A DNA stretch of 64,000 bases from Chrysophaeum taylorii. Its lineage: Eukaryota > Sar > Pelagophyceae > Pelagomonadales > Pelagomonadaceae. Shown piece after piece: positions 38,303 through 48,364 of the stretch. The notes beneath the pieces are model-generated. The model saw only the letters and a program-made list of their open reading frames with translations. It searched no databases and had not been told where the DNA came from. Position 1 is the stretch's first letter. Each line of letters opens with the position of its first letter. Made by a program: the position numbers and the translations under genes. The stretch covers positions 78,501 to 142,500 of the forward strand of contig JAQMWT010000366.1 in NCBI GenBank assembly GCA_029834535.1, given 5' to 3'.

Positions 38303-41300
38303 TCGAGAAGGGTGCTAACGTCGACGAAGCGTCGACCAACAATGGCTCGACGCCACTCATCGTGGCGTCTCAGAACGGCCACGTCGAGTGTGTCCAGCTC
38401 TTGATCGAAAAGGGAGCCGAGGTCGACAAAGCATTGACCGACAATGGCTTGACGCCACTTCTCATGGCGTCTCACAACGGCCACGTCGACTGCGTCCAGC
38501 TCTTGATCGAGAAGGGTGCCGAGGTCGACAAAGCGTCGACCAACAATGGCTCGACACCGCTTTTAGTGGCGTCTCAGAACGGCCACGTCGACTGCGTCCA
38601 ACTCTTGATCGAGAAGGGTGCCGACGTCGACAAAGCGTCGACCGACGATGACTCAACGCCGCTTCTCTTGGGGTCTTACAACGGCCATGTCGACTGCGTC
38701 CAGCTCTTGATCGAGAAGGGTGCCGAGGTCGACAAAGCGTCGACCACTAATGGCTTGACGCCACTCATCGTGGCGTCTCAGAACGGTCACGTCGACTGCG
38801 TCCAGCTCTTGATCGAGGAGGGTGCCGATGTCGACAAAGCGTCGACCGACGACGGCTCGACGCCACTTCTCGTGGCGTCTCAGAACGGCCACGTCGAGTG
38901 CGTCCAGCTATTGATCGAGAAGGGTGCCGAGGTCGACAAAGCGCGGACCGACAATGGCTTGACGCCACTTCTCATGGCGTCTCACAACGGCCACGTCGAG
39001 TGCGTCCGGATCTTGATCGAGAAGGGTGCCGACGTCGACAAAGCGTCGACCGACAATGGCTCGACGCCACTTCTTTTGGCGTCCCAGAACGGCCACGTCG
39101 AGTGCGTCCAGCTCTTGATCGAGAAGGGTGCCGACATCGACAAAGCGCGGACCGACAATGGCTTTACGTCACTTCTCATGGCGTCTCAGAACGCCCACGT
39201 CGACTGCGTCCAGCTCTTGATCGAGAAGGGTGCTAACGTCGACAAAGCGTCGACCAACAATGGCTCGACGCCACTCATCGTGGCGTCTCAGAACGGCCAC
39301 GTCGAGTGTGTCCAGCTCTTGATCGAAAAGGGAGCCGAGGTCGACAAAGCATTGACCGACAATGGCTTGACGCCACTTCTCATGGCGTCTCACAACGGCC
39401 ACGTCGACTTCGTCCAGCTCTTGATCGAGAAGGGTGCCGAGGTCGACAAAGCGTCGACCAACAATGGCTCGACACCGCTTTTAGTGACGTCTCACAACGG
39501 CCATGTCGACTGCGTCCATCTCTTGATCGAGAAGGGTGCCGACATCGACAAAGCGCGGACAGACAATGGCTCGACGCCACTCATCGTGGCGTCTCAGAAC
39601 GGCCACGTCGAGTGTGTCCAGCTCTTGATCGAAAAGGGAGCCGAGGTCGACAAAGCGCGGGCCGACAATGGCTTGACGCCACTTCTCATGGCGTCTCAGA
39701 ACGGCCACGTTGACTGCGTCCAGCTCTTGATCGAGAAGGGTGCCGACTTCGACAAAGCGTCGACCACCAATGGCTCGACGCCACTTATCGTGGCGTCTCA
39801 GAACGGCCACGTCGAGTGTGTCCAGCTCTTGATCGAAAAGGGAGCCGAGGTCGACGAAGCATTGACCGACAATGGCTTGACGCCACTTATCGTGTCGTCT
39901 CAGAACGGCCACGTCGACTGCGTCCAGCTCTTCATCGAGAAGGGTGCCGACGTCGACAAAGCGCGGACCGACATTGGCTTGACGCCACTTCTCATGGCGT
40001 CTCACAATGGCCACGTCGACTGCGTCCAGCTCTTGATCGAGAAGGGTGCCCAGGTTGACAAAGCGTCGACCGACACTGGCCTGACGCCACTTCTCGTGGC
40101 TTCTCAGAACGGTCACGTCGAGTGCGTCCAGCTCTTTATCGAGAAGGGTGCCGAGGTCGACAAAGCGTCGACCGACAATGGCTCATAGCCGCTTTTATTG
40201 GCGTCTCAGAACGGCCATGTCGAGTGTGTCCAGCTCTTGATCGAGAAGGGAGCCGACGTCGACAAAGCGCTGACCGACAATGGCGCCACGCCGCTTTTAA
40301 TGGCGTCTCAGAACGGCCACGTCGACTGCGTCCAGCTTTTGATCGAGAAGGTTGCCGACGTCGACGAAGCGTCGACCGACAATGGCTCGACGCCGCTTTT
40401 ATTGGCGTCTCAGAACGGCCATGTCGAGTGTGTCCAGCTCTTGATCGAGAAGGGTGCCGACGTCGACAAAGCGTCGACCGACAATGACTCGACGCCGCTT
40501 CTCTTCGCGTCTCAGAACGGCCAAGTCGAGTGTGTGCAGCTCTTGATCGAGAAGGGTGCCGACGTCGACAAAGCGTCGACCGACGCTGGCTGGACGCCAC
40601 TTCTCGTGGCGTCCCAGAACGGTCACTTCGAGTGCGTCCAGCTCTTTATCGAGAAGGGTGCCGACGTCGACAAAGCGTCGACCGACAATGGCGCGACGCC
40701 GCTTCTCTTGGCGTCTCAGAACGGCCAAGTCGAGTGCGTCCAGCTCTTGATCGAGAAGGGTGCCGAGGTCGACAAAGCGACGACGACTAATGGCTCGACG
40801 CCACTCATCGTGGCGACTCAGAACGGCCACGTCGACTGCGTCCAGCTCTTTATGGAGAAGGGTGCCGACGTCGACAAAGCGCTGACCGACAATGGCGCCA
40901 CGCCACTTATCGTGGCGTCTCACAACGGCAACGTCGACTGCGTCCAGCTCTTGATCGAGAAGGGTGCCGACGTCGACAAAGCGTCGACCGACAATGGCGC
41001 GACGCCACTTCTCGCGGCGTCTCACAACGGCCACGTCGACTGCGTCCAACTCTTGATCGAGAAGGGTGCCGACGTCGACAAAGCGTCGACCGACAATGGC
41101 TCGACGCCACTTCTCGCGGCGTCTCACAACGGCCACGTCGACTGCGTCCAGCTCTTGATCGAGAAGGGTGCCGACGTCGACAAAGCGTCGACCGACAATG
41201 ACTCGACGCCGCTTCTCTTCGCGTCTCAGAACGGCCAAGTCGAGTGTGTGCAGCTCTTGATCGAGAAGGGTGCCGAGGTCGACAAAGCGTCGACCGACGC

Positions 41301-41930
41301 TGGCTTGACGCCACTTCTCGCGGCGTCTCACAACGGCCACGTCGACTGCGTCCAACTCTTGATCGAGAAGGGTGCCGACGTCGACAAAGCGTCGACCGAC
41401 AATGGCTCGACGCCACTTCTCGCGGCGTCTCACAACGGCCACGTCGACTGCGTCCAGCTCTTGATCGAGAAGGGTGCCGACGTCGACAAAGCGTCGACCG
41501 ACAATGACTCGACGCCGCTTCTCTTCGCGTCTCAGAACGGCCAAGTCGAGTGTGTGCAGCTCTTGATCGAGAAGGGTGCCGAGGTCGACAAAGCGTCGAC
41601 CGACGCTGGCTTGACGCCACTTCTCGCGGCGTCTCACAACGGCCACGTCGACTGCGTCCAACTCTTGATCGAGAAGGGTGCCGACGTCGACAAAGCGTCG
41701 ACCGACAATGGCGCGACGCCGCTTCTCTTGGCGTCTCACAACGGCCACGTCGACTGCGTCCAACTCTTGATCGAGAAGGGTGCCGAGGTCGACAAAGCGT
41801 CGACCGACAATGGCGCGACGCCGCTTCTCTTGGCGTCTCAGAACGGCCACGTCGACTGCGTCCAACTCTTGATCGAGAAGGGTGCCGACGTCAAGGCAAA
41901 GACTAGCGATAATCTCACGCCCCTTATTGT
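34412..41930 (+). repeat. 74 tandem 102-bp ankyrin units
   Basis: The TGCGTCCAG landmark of the first unit is at 34412 and of the last at 41857. The distance, 7445 bp, plus the single deleted base near 38292, equals exactly 73 x 102, so there are 74 units with no other indel. Unit length is 34 residues, one longer than the canonical 33-residue ankyrin repeat. Units are very similar at DNA level, including silent sites. Confidence 0.93.
38291..40188 (+). CDS. Ankyrin array, second segment, ending at a nonsense codon
   Basis: After the one-base deletion the same protein continues as QLLIEKGANVDEASTNNGSTPL and runs for about 18-19 units. It stops at TAG 40186-40188, where GGCTCGACGCCG of neighbouring units is GGCTCATAGCCG. 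The repeat continues in the same frame directly after the stop, so this is a point-mutation nonsense codon rather than a natural end. A longer frame overlapping upstream sequence is a shadow of the array. Confidence 0.7.
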
Positions 41931-42012
41931 TGCGAGAACGCCGGAAGTCCGAAATATTCTGTTGGAGGCAGAAGCGAAGTTGCCCGTCGGCGGCTGCTGC
42001 GCTCTATGCTGA
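40189..42012 (+). CDS. Ankyrin array, last segment and C terminus
   Basis: The frame continues from the nonsense codon through about 17 further units and leaves the array with GADVKAKTSDNLTPLIVARTPEVRNILLEAEAKL, a diverged capping unit, then GGCCALC and a TGA. The capping unit and the different composition after 41890 mark the true C terminus of the ancestral protein. The first Met in this segment is at 40198. Confidence 0.75.
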   Translation, partial: PLLLASQNGHVECVQLLIEKGADVDKALTDNGATPLLMASQNGHVDCVQLLIEKVADVDEASTDNGSTPLLLASQNGHVECVQLLIEKGADVDKASTDNDSTPLLFASQNGQVECVQLLIEKGADVDKASTDAGWTPLLVASQNGHFECVQLFIEKGADVDKASTDNGATPLLLASQNGQVECVQLLIEKGAEVDKATTTNGSTPLIVATQNGHVDCVQLFMEKGADVDKALTDNGATPLIVASHNGNVDCVQLLIEKGADVDKASTDNGATPLLAASHNGHVDCVQLLIEKGADVDKASTDNGSTPLLAASHNGHVDCVQLLIEKGADVDKASTDNDSTPLLFASQNGQVECVQLLIEKGAEVDKASTDAGLTPLLAASHNGHVDCVQLLIEKGADVDKASTDNGSTPLLAASHNGHVDCVQLLIEKGADVDKASTDNDSTPLLFASQNGQVECVQLLIEKGAEVDKASTDAGLTPLLAASHNGHVDCVQLLIEKGADVDKASTDNGATPLLLASHNGHVDCVQLLIEKGAEVDKASTDNGATPLLLASQNGHVDCVQLLIEKGADVKAKTSDNLTPLIVARTPEVRNILLEAEAKLPVGGCCALC

Positions 42013-44430
42013 AGCTGCTAGTGACCCGTAATTAATCATGTGCGCAGCATTTCGTGTTGTTGCGTACGCTCTGCCATTCTCTCTTGCGTTCTTTACGCCC
42101 CCCATTGTCCTCTTTCAGCACGTCGCTTAGTACGCCACACATAAGTAACTAACATCGCGCTCGCTGATATGTGGGTGGTTGGGCCTCCTTCTTACTCTTG
42201 TGAGCGGGTCCAAGGCGCTTGCGCATGATTCGCGGGCCACCACGTCTTTCGTCGCGCACCTTTTTGCCTGCGCGGTGGTTCACGCTCAGGACGTTGTTGT
42301 TGTTTGCTGTGTCTCGGGCACTGTGGTCCCGCTAGACCCTCAACAGTTCAGTTCGTTGGGTGGGTCTGTTGTGAGTAATTGCACCGATGTCGACGTCCCA
42401 ATCCTGGAGAGACGTTCAAAATTCCAAGAAAGAAGATCTCGAGACGTTGCAAGGTGCGTTCTCCTGGTCGAAGTTTTACGTAGTTTCTCGTGGGCCACCA
42501 ATCACCGACGAAACAACCGTCGGCGAGAGGCTGTCGATCGAGAGGAGTGAACGTAGTCGATCTCAACAACGATCTCGCGGGTATCATCACCGACGAGAGA
42601 TCACCAAACTGAGTAAATTAGTCGGCGAAATGTGGTACGCCGCTCGCGGCGATCTCAAACGCTCGCATGCGAGCTGCGTTGCGAAAAATGTGGCCTTGAC
42701 GTCGACTTGGGCACTGCATCGTACGACGCACGTGTGAACCTTCGACGCGGCGAACGAAGTCGCTTTGATCAGAGCAGCAAGCGTCCGTGCGCACTGATGA
42801 TCAGTCTATTATCGACGCTAACGTTCTGTATTGTCGCGACTTTCTGCTCTTTGTCAATGTCATGGTCAAGACTAGGCGAGATGAGTTCGGGTAGGGACAT
42901 TCGCCTAATGATGCTTACGTCGGCGATGGCCGCGAGCCTCTCGTACTCAAACGAGCCCAGCTGATCGAGGCAACGCCGTTTGATAGGCGACCAGGTTTTA
43001 CATCTTTCAGAGCTCATAATATACTGGGGGTCGAGGTCGCCGCATTGGACTTTGGCCAGCGCGCGATGTGTGTAGATTTTTGTTAACGAACGCTTCTGAC
43101 GTCCTCGCCTTCCATGTCATTCGTTGCTCTTCCTCGAAGAATACACCGTGTATTATTTATCTCAAAGTGTGCTGTGGTGGCTTTCGAATGAATGGCTTCT
43201 TTGATTCTTGACTGAGAGCCGTTCTCTACAGGCGCCAAATTATCAAAGTTGCAGGATTTGCTACGTTCGATTTTGTCAACTTTGTTTTTCGGGCCCCTTA
43301 TTTTCGAGCCCTAGCGAGGCACCCCTCCCCTCAAACTCGATCCACGCCGGTACGGACGCAGCCGTCGTTGGCTCTCAGATCAGCCCGAATTCGCCGCCAC
43401 CACCTCCTGCGACTCAGCACTGGACCCGCCAGCACAGCCACCCGCGGATATATGGTCAACGACATTGTCAAGCTGGGGACCGACTTTTTTCTCTTGCTGG
43501 ACCAGACGGCGGCGACGCGGGCCGAGCCGGACGCTGTGGACACTGGACCTGGTTCTGGAAAAAAAAGGCGGCCTGTTGTACCTTCAACACGCCCGACGAC
43601 GCCGAGCTCGACGCGGGCCTCTTCCTTAGCAAGGACGGCTAAAAACCCCGAGAATCTCACCGATCTCACCCCGTTTCCCCCAGCCCTGGCCACGTCGCCA
43701 GCGGCACCACGATCAAGAAAAAGTTTGCCGACGACCTGCGCGCCCATATGCGCCCGCTTGACCTCTACGCCCCTCTGAACTCCCGTTCGCGACCAGAACA
43801 AACGTGTATCTTAAGCTATGCGGTCCAACACGTTTAGGCGGCGGATACACAGGGTTTAGGTGGACAACAGGCAGCGGCGTGGGCCCGCGGCGCGTGCCGC
43901 GGCGCCCCGAACCTCGTCGCAATCCACGAGCGCAATGAGGCGATGACGCTTCACAACTCGTGAGACGCCCTCGAGCATCCTTTTTTTTCCCGCTCGAGCC
44001 TGCTCTTGCGCTCGCCGTCACCACTTGTGCGCTGGATGTACTTAGCAGATTTGAGCATTTTTTCACTTTTAATAACGAATGACAAATTGACGACCTGTAA
44101 TGTACACAAAACCCACGGACGGACGGACGGACGGAGACGATTTTTCGCAGATTGTGTCTGCGCTACTGAACAACAGACGCCGAAGACAAAAACAGAGATA
44201 GGCGATTCGATGGTGTTGACATTCATCAGCGTGCCCAGCGTTTGCTTGTGATGTCTTGCACTTGCTTCAAAATACACAGCGGCTGCTGTCACAGCTTCGT
44301 AAAGTTCGTTCTGGCAGTTTCCGGATTAGAATTGTGCGAAACGACACCCAGAAACGAACGCGACTCCAACTTCGTCCAGACGCCTCAGAAACTGACCAAC
44401 GGCCCACAGACACAGGCGATTTGTCACCGC
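42013..44430. other. 2.4-kb region without a confident gene
   Basis: Broken frames around 42700-43080 (for example ATPFDRRPGFTSFRAHNILGVEVAALDFGQRAMCVDF) and 43440-43800 (VNDIVKLGTDFFLLLDQT; FNTPDDAELDAGLFL; FADDLRAHMRPLDLYAPL) look like decayed protein-coding sequence, but I do not recognise the families. A GGAC microsatellite lies at about 44113-44135. Confidence 0.4.
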
Positions 44431-44431
44431 T

Positions 44432-45040
44432 TCACATTGGGATTTGTCGCTGACTTCCGACTGGTAAATAAACGCCACGCCCGGGGATGTAGACGTTGTT
44501 CCTCGCCGTGTGGCGAGTCCCCCGGGGGCAAAAGCCGTAGACGAGCGCTTTAGGGGTGCCGATGAGAACCCCCTTGGCACAGCGCGCTTTCTTCGACGGC
44601 CTCGTGACTACCGCGTGAGGCTGCCTCGCGGAATATCGGGACCGAGCATATAATCGCAGTGACATCCTGAATCCCGTGAAGCGTCGGGCGCCTGTTGCCC
44701 GAATTTGGGAGAGGTCTTCCTCAACCGCCCGGATATCCATTGAGTGGCGTGACGTGAACGGCCAGCGGACATGAACTGTTCGAGGTATCCCGGCGTGCTC
44801 GCTCGCTGACGGCATATCCGTCCTTTCGCGGGCGATCTCGCCGAGAGGATGTGGACGTGATGTGCACCATGTCGAAAACGCAGTTGCTTCCGCGAAAGAA
44901 TCTTCATGCTTTTTTATGGCTTGAGCACTTGTTGCCTTACGCCCTACCCAGAAACATACTGTCGAAGTTGGCACCCCGCGGCGGCGGCGTTTTCGTTTCG
45001 TTTCGTTTCGTTTCGTTTCGTTCATCCGCGCTGCGTGCAA
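44432..45040 (-). pseudogene. Relic of a copia integrase-to-RT linker
   Basis: A minus-strand frame reads SKKARCAKGVLIGTPKALVYGFCP and TARNNVYIPG near 44470-44610, which fits the copia segment after integrase (KLxxRAxxGxxxGYxxxxxxYxxxxP...RDVxFxE). Upstream pieces in this and the neighbouring frame (HHVHILSARSPAKGRICRQRASTPGYLEQF; SRHATQWISGRLRKTSPKFGQQAPDASRDSGCH) could be the integrase C-terminal region. No LTRs were found nearby. It is not closely similar to the two copia copies. Confidence 0.4.
44990..45022. repeat. (TTTCG)n pentanucleotide repeat
   Basis: About six units of TTTCG. On the minus strand it encodes NETKRNETK-type peptides. Confidence 0.95.
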
Positions 45041-46036
45041 GGCTCCTCGAGTTGTGTGCTTTCATGGCACTGGGGATCTGTGCCTGGTTTCTACCATGCA
45101 CCCATGGGCCACCTGATGAAGCCTACGTCACGACGCGCTTCGCAACCACCAAGCGCCATCAGCTCTTGGTGAAACCATCCCGGGAGCCACCTTTGCTGCG
45201 CAGAGGCAGCGCGTGTATGATGTTGCGCGCGCGGTGCCATTTGCCAAGGTCTAGCACGCGGCCTCCGGACAGAAGCATGCGGGCCCAGCTTGAGGTCGGG
45301 TTCCTCCACGGGTGTCCTACGCGTTTGTCGACGAGAAGCGAGAGCGCGTGCCTCCCTGATGTCGCTGGGGCTAGTCCCCCTACCTAATGTCACAAAGGGC
45401 TTGCTTGACACCCTCGAGGAGCGGCCACTTTATCGCCGGACGCTCATCGGGTATAAGCTGCTCAAAAGCAACCGTCTGCTGATCAACTGTGGCAAGGACC
45501 GAGCCGCGAATCAGGTCGATACCGTTTTCTCTCGAGGCGCTCCACGAAGACGTCCAGCACGAGCAGTCTCTTTCTGCAGCGAGGACTCCCTACTTCCGCA
45601 AGAGGCACACCCTCTAGCAGCAAAAGCGACCAGCGATAACATTGCTCAAAAGAAGCAGGACGCCGCACGCCGACACCCAACCATATCCGAAAGAGGAGTG
45701 GTGAATCGCGCTTTCGTGACGGTCAACGCCGACGTCTGATCTGATCCACAACAACGTCAAAACGACCGCATGCCCAGCGGCTCTTAGGTACGAAAAAAAA
45801 ACGCAAGCAGCAACGCGCAGCAACGCGCAGCAACGCGCACCCGGCGCGAACGAAGACGCCGGCTTGTAATCTTGGAACCGCCCCGCATACTTTTATTAAT
45901 GAGGCGCCGCCAGCACACGCTAATAGACTAGGTACAAACCCCCCATAACCACGATCTCCCTCCCTCCCTCCCCCCCTCGGTAGTCAGTCCCCTAGACCAA
46001 GGAGACCCGCCCGCTAGAACATAGGGGTGGTGGAGG
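45041..46036. other. 1-kb region without a confident gene
   Basis: Minus-strand fragments near 45390-45600 (for example LLVLDVFVERLE and LATVDQQTVAFEQLIPDE in different frames) may be further remains of a retroelement polyprotein. A CAGCAACGCG direct repeat lies at about 45808-45837 and a CCCT tract at about 45958-45974. Confidence 0.4.
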
Positions 46037-47952
46037 TCACTTGGCGAGCGCCGCGGGTGCTTCGAGAGTCTTCTTTAGGTCCGCGAGGAAGGCTGCCGCG
46101 TCGGCGCCGCCGATGATTCTGTGGTCGCAGGTGAGGGTGACGGTCATTTGTTTGACGATGCCGACGCCGAGGACCGCGTTGGGGACCGGGACGACCGTCT
46201 GCTTGGATGATCCGACCGCGAGGATCGAGCCTTGGCCGGGCGGAAGGATCGCGTCGAAGTGCGCGACGTCGAACATGCCGAGATTCGAGATGGTGAAGGT
46301 ACCTGTGGGAGGGCGACTGACGCGGTTTGTTTGTTTGTTTGTTTCGACAACAGCGCTAATGAGCCCTCGAAACTAAATTTGGGGCCTTCGCAAAGCCAGA
46401 CAATCCGCAGTAGTCTAGAAAATCCAGAAGACCCACCTGTCGAGTACTCTTCGGGGGCGAGGGTCTTGGCCTTGGCCTTGGCGACGAGGTCCTTCCAGGA
46501 CGCAGAGAGGTCGGGGAGCGAGAGCTTGTCGGCGTCCCGGAGGGTCGGCGTGATGAGGCCGCCGTCGAGAGCGACGGCCATCGCGACGTTGATGTTCGGG
46601 TTGTAGACGATGGTGCCCGGCTCGTACTTGGCGTTGATGAGGGGGTATTTCTTGAGGGATAGGGCGACGGCCTTGGCGAGCAGCGCGGAGACCGTGACGC
46701 CGTCTGGTTTGAGTTTCTGGTAGAGGGCGTCGAACGCGTCAGTTTCTATTACTTTTGAAACGCGAAAGACGGGCACCGCGAGCGTCGCCTCCATGTTCTT
46801 CGCGATGGCGCGCTGCATTCCGCTCATCTCGACGGGACCCGCAAGAACACCTTCTTCTTCGACGATCACCATGGTCTTCTTCTTCTTCTTCGACGGCGCG
46901 CCGAGCGCGGCCTCGACGTCCGCGAGCGTGACGCGTCCAAAATTTCCCGTGCCCTCGATCGCGGCGATGTCGATGTTCTTGGACTTTGCCAACTTCCGCG
47001 CGGAAGGCGTGGCGGTGGTGGCGCCCGGAGTTGCGACCCACGACGGCGCCGTCCCGGCGGCGACGTCGGCCGCGACGACGCGGCCGCCGGGACCGCTCCC
47101 TTTCAACGACGCGACGTCCACGCCGCGATCAGCGGCCAGTTTTCGTGCGTACCCCGACGCGGCGACGTGGCCATCGCCACTAGGTTGTGAGGCAACGGAA
47201 TTCGCCACCGGAGCTGGAGGAGCTGCTGCTTCTGGCGGAGTCGGAGCGACCGGGGCCGCGCCCGCCGCCGCGACCGCGGCTATCTCGGATTCCGTCGGCG
47301 CGAGCACGGCCACGGGCGCTCCGACGTCGGCCTCGGCGCCCTCCTCCACGAAAATAGCAGCGAGGTACCCGTCCTCGTAGCTCTCGACCTCCATGTCAGC
47401 CTTGTCCGACTCCACGACCATAACCGGATCCCCCGCCTCGACCTTCTCGCCCACCGCCTTGAGCCACGACACCACCCGCCCGCTCTTCATGGTCGACGAA
47501 AGCGCCGGCATCGTCACCGAGATCCCAGCGCTCTCCTCGGCACCGAGGGGCGAAGGTGCCTCACCTTGGTCCCGGATAATCTCGACGTCCCGGATGTTCT
47601 CGACGTCTTCGAGCGAGTTCGCCAATATCCCAATCGTCGCCCCCACCGCCGCATCTTCCCCCTCGCCGATCAGCACCTGCGCGAGGTACCCGTCTTCGTA
47701 GCTTTCGACCTCCATGTCCGCCTTGTCGGACTCGACCACTATGATCGGATCCCCCGCCTCGACCTTGTCCCCCACGGACTTGAGCCACGACACGACGCGT
47801 CCGCTCGTCATCGTCGACGACAACGCGGGCATCGTGATCTCCTGGGCCATCCGCACCACCCCGAGCCGCCGGCCCGCGGGGGCCCCAGCCCGCGGCGACT
47901 GAAACCCAGCGGCCGACGACGCAAACACGAAAGCGACGAGGATCATCAACAT
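46037..47952 (-). CDS. Dihydrolipoamide acetyltransferase (PDH complex E2), plastid-type
   Basis: Joining 47952-46437 and 46302-46037 gives 593 residues. The leader MLMILVAFVFASSAAGFQSPRA has a signal-peptide core followed by AAGF, close to the ASAF-type site of stramenopile plastid presequences. Two lipoyl domains follow, each with ITMPALSSTM/VTMPALSSTM and a lipoylated Lys in VESDKADMEVES. Two peripheral-subunit-binding-like segments come next (SGYARKLAADRGVDVASLKGSG and SARKLAKSKNIDIAAIEGTG), then the acyltransferase core with FRVSKVIETDAF and the catalytic DHRIIGGADAAAFL. The enzyme makes acetyl-CoA, here probably for plastid fatty acid synthesis. Ala/Pro-rich linkers separate the domains. 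copia copy 2 starts 115 bp upstream of the ATG. Confidence 0.92.
46303..46436 (-). other. 134-bp GT-AG intron in the E2 gene
   Basis: On the minus strand the donor is ACAG/GTGGGT and the acceptor CCCACAG/GTACC. Splicing restores STGTFTISNLGMFDVAHFDA, the conserved start of the E2 C-terminal core, and keeps frame; reading through gives an unrelated tail and a stop. It contains a CAAA tetranucleotide tract. Confidence 0.9.
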
Positions 47953-48067
47953 GAGAGCCGTTAAGTGACGTAGGTGGTTCCCATGACAAGAAGATTACCG
48001 AAATCTGTTTTTTTTTTTTGAATTTTTTTTTCCAAATAACTTAAGAAGAAGGAAGCGGGTCTGGTCG

Positions 48068-48165
48068 TGTTACGAATGGAATGAGGCGTTAGACTAGCGA
48101 TATAAGAGAAAGACGTATGGATACTGGATACGTGGTGCAGGGGGAAGTGTCATAGCTTCCTCACA
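48068..48165 (-). repeat. 3' LTR of copia copy 2
   Basis: It begins TGTTACGAATGGAATGAGGC and ends TAGCTTCCTCACA on the plus strand. Two tandem copies of a roughly 50-bp unit (GGTGCTGGAAAAGAAAGAAA ... GGGGTAAGTGAG) follow it inside the element, as in copy 1. Confidence 0.9.
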
Positions 48166-48364
48166 CAGGTGCTGGAAAAGAAAGAAAAGGAAAAAGGGGT
48201 AAGTGAGGTCCTCACACAGGTGCTGGAAAAAGAAAGAAAAGGAAAAAGGGGTAAGTGAGATCCTCACAGAGGAGAAGCTAGAAGGAAGACGTCAGGAAAC
48301 CCACCCACATCCTTCATGCTCCCCACACACACCCCCCCCTCTTACCAGTCGACATTTAAAGACG

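Larger units (their letters stand above)
28785..42012 (+). other. Composite locus: NLR-like 4-helix/ANK/kinase/TPR/NACHT/ANK protein
   Basis: All pieces lie on one strand, in one order, with no other gene between them, and each frame change falls inside or between domains that belong together, so I treat them as one ancestral gene of roughly 4,300 codons. Order: helical bundle, 2-3 ankyrin units, protein kinase, TPR, NACHT NTPase with winged-helix remnant, degenerate ankyrins, 74 homogenised ankyrin units, short Cys-rich C terminus (GGCCALC). Frame changes occur near 29970, 31560, 31770, 32060, 32300, 32600, 33310 and 38292, plus a TAG at 40186-40188. Some sit at a microsatellite or a T run, where assembly indels are common. 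NLR-type proteins use the NTPase for oligomerisation and the repeats for sensing; the function here is inference. Confidence 0.7.

Noticed and set aside
34411-41906. Many long open frames on both strands across the ankyrin array, including a 488-codon minus-strand frame at 40399-41865
   Set aside because: The 102-bp unit is a multiple of three and lacks stops in several frames, so every frame repeats. Only the plus frame giving STPLL.AS.NGHV.CVQLLIEKGA has a known fold and conservation.
34412-41930. CRISPR-like array
   Set aside because: Repeats are contiguous coding units without spacers and belong to a eukaryotic ankyrin protein.
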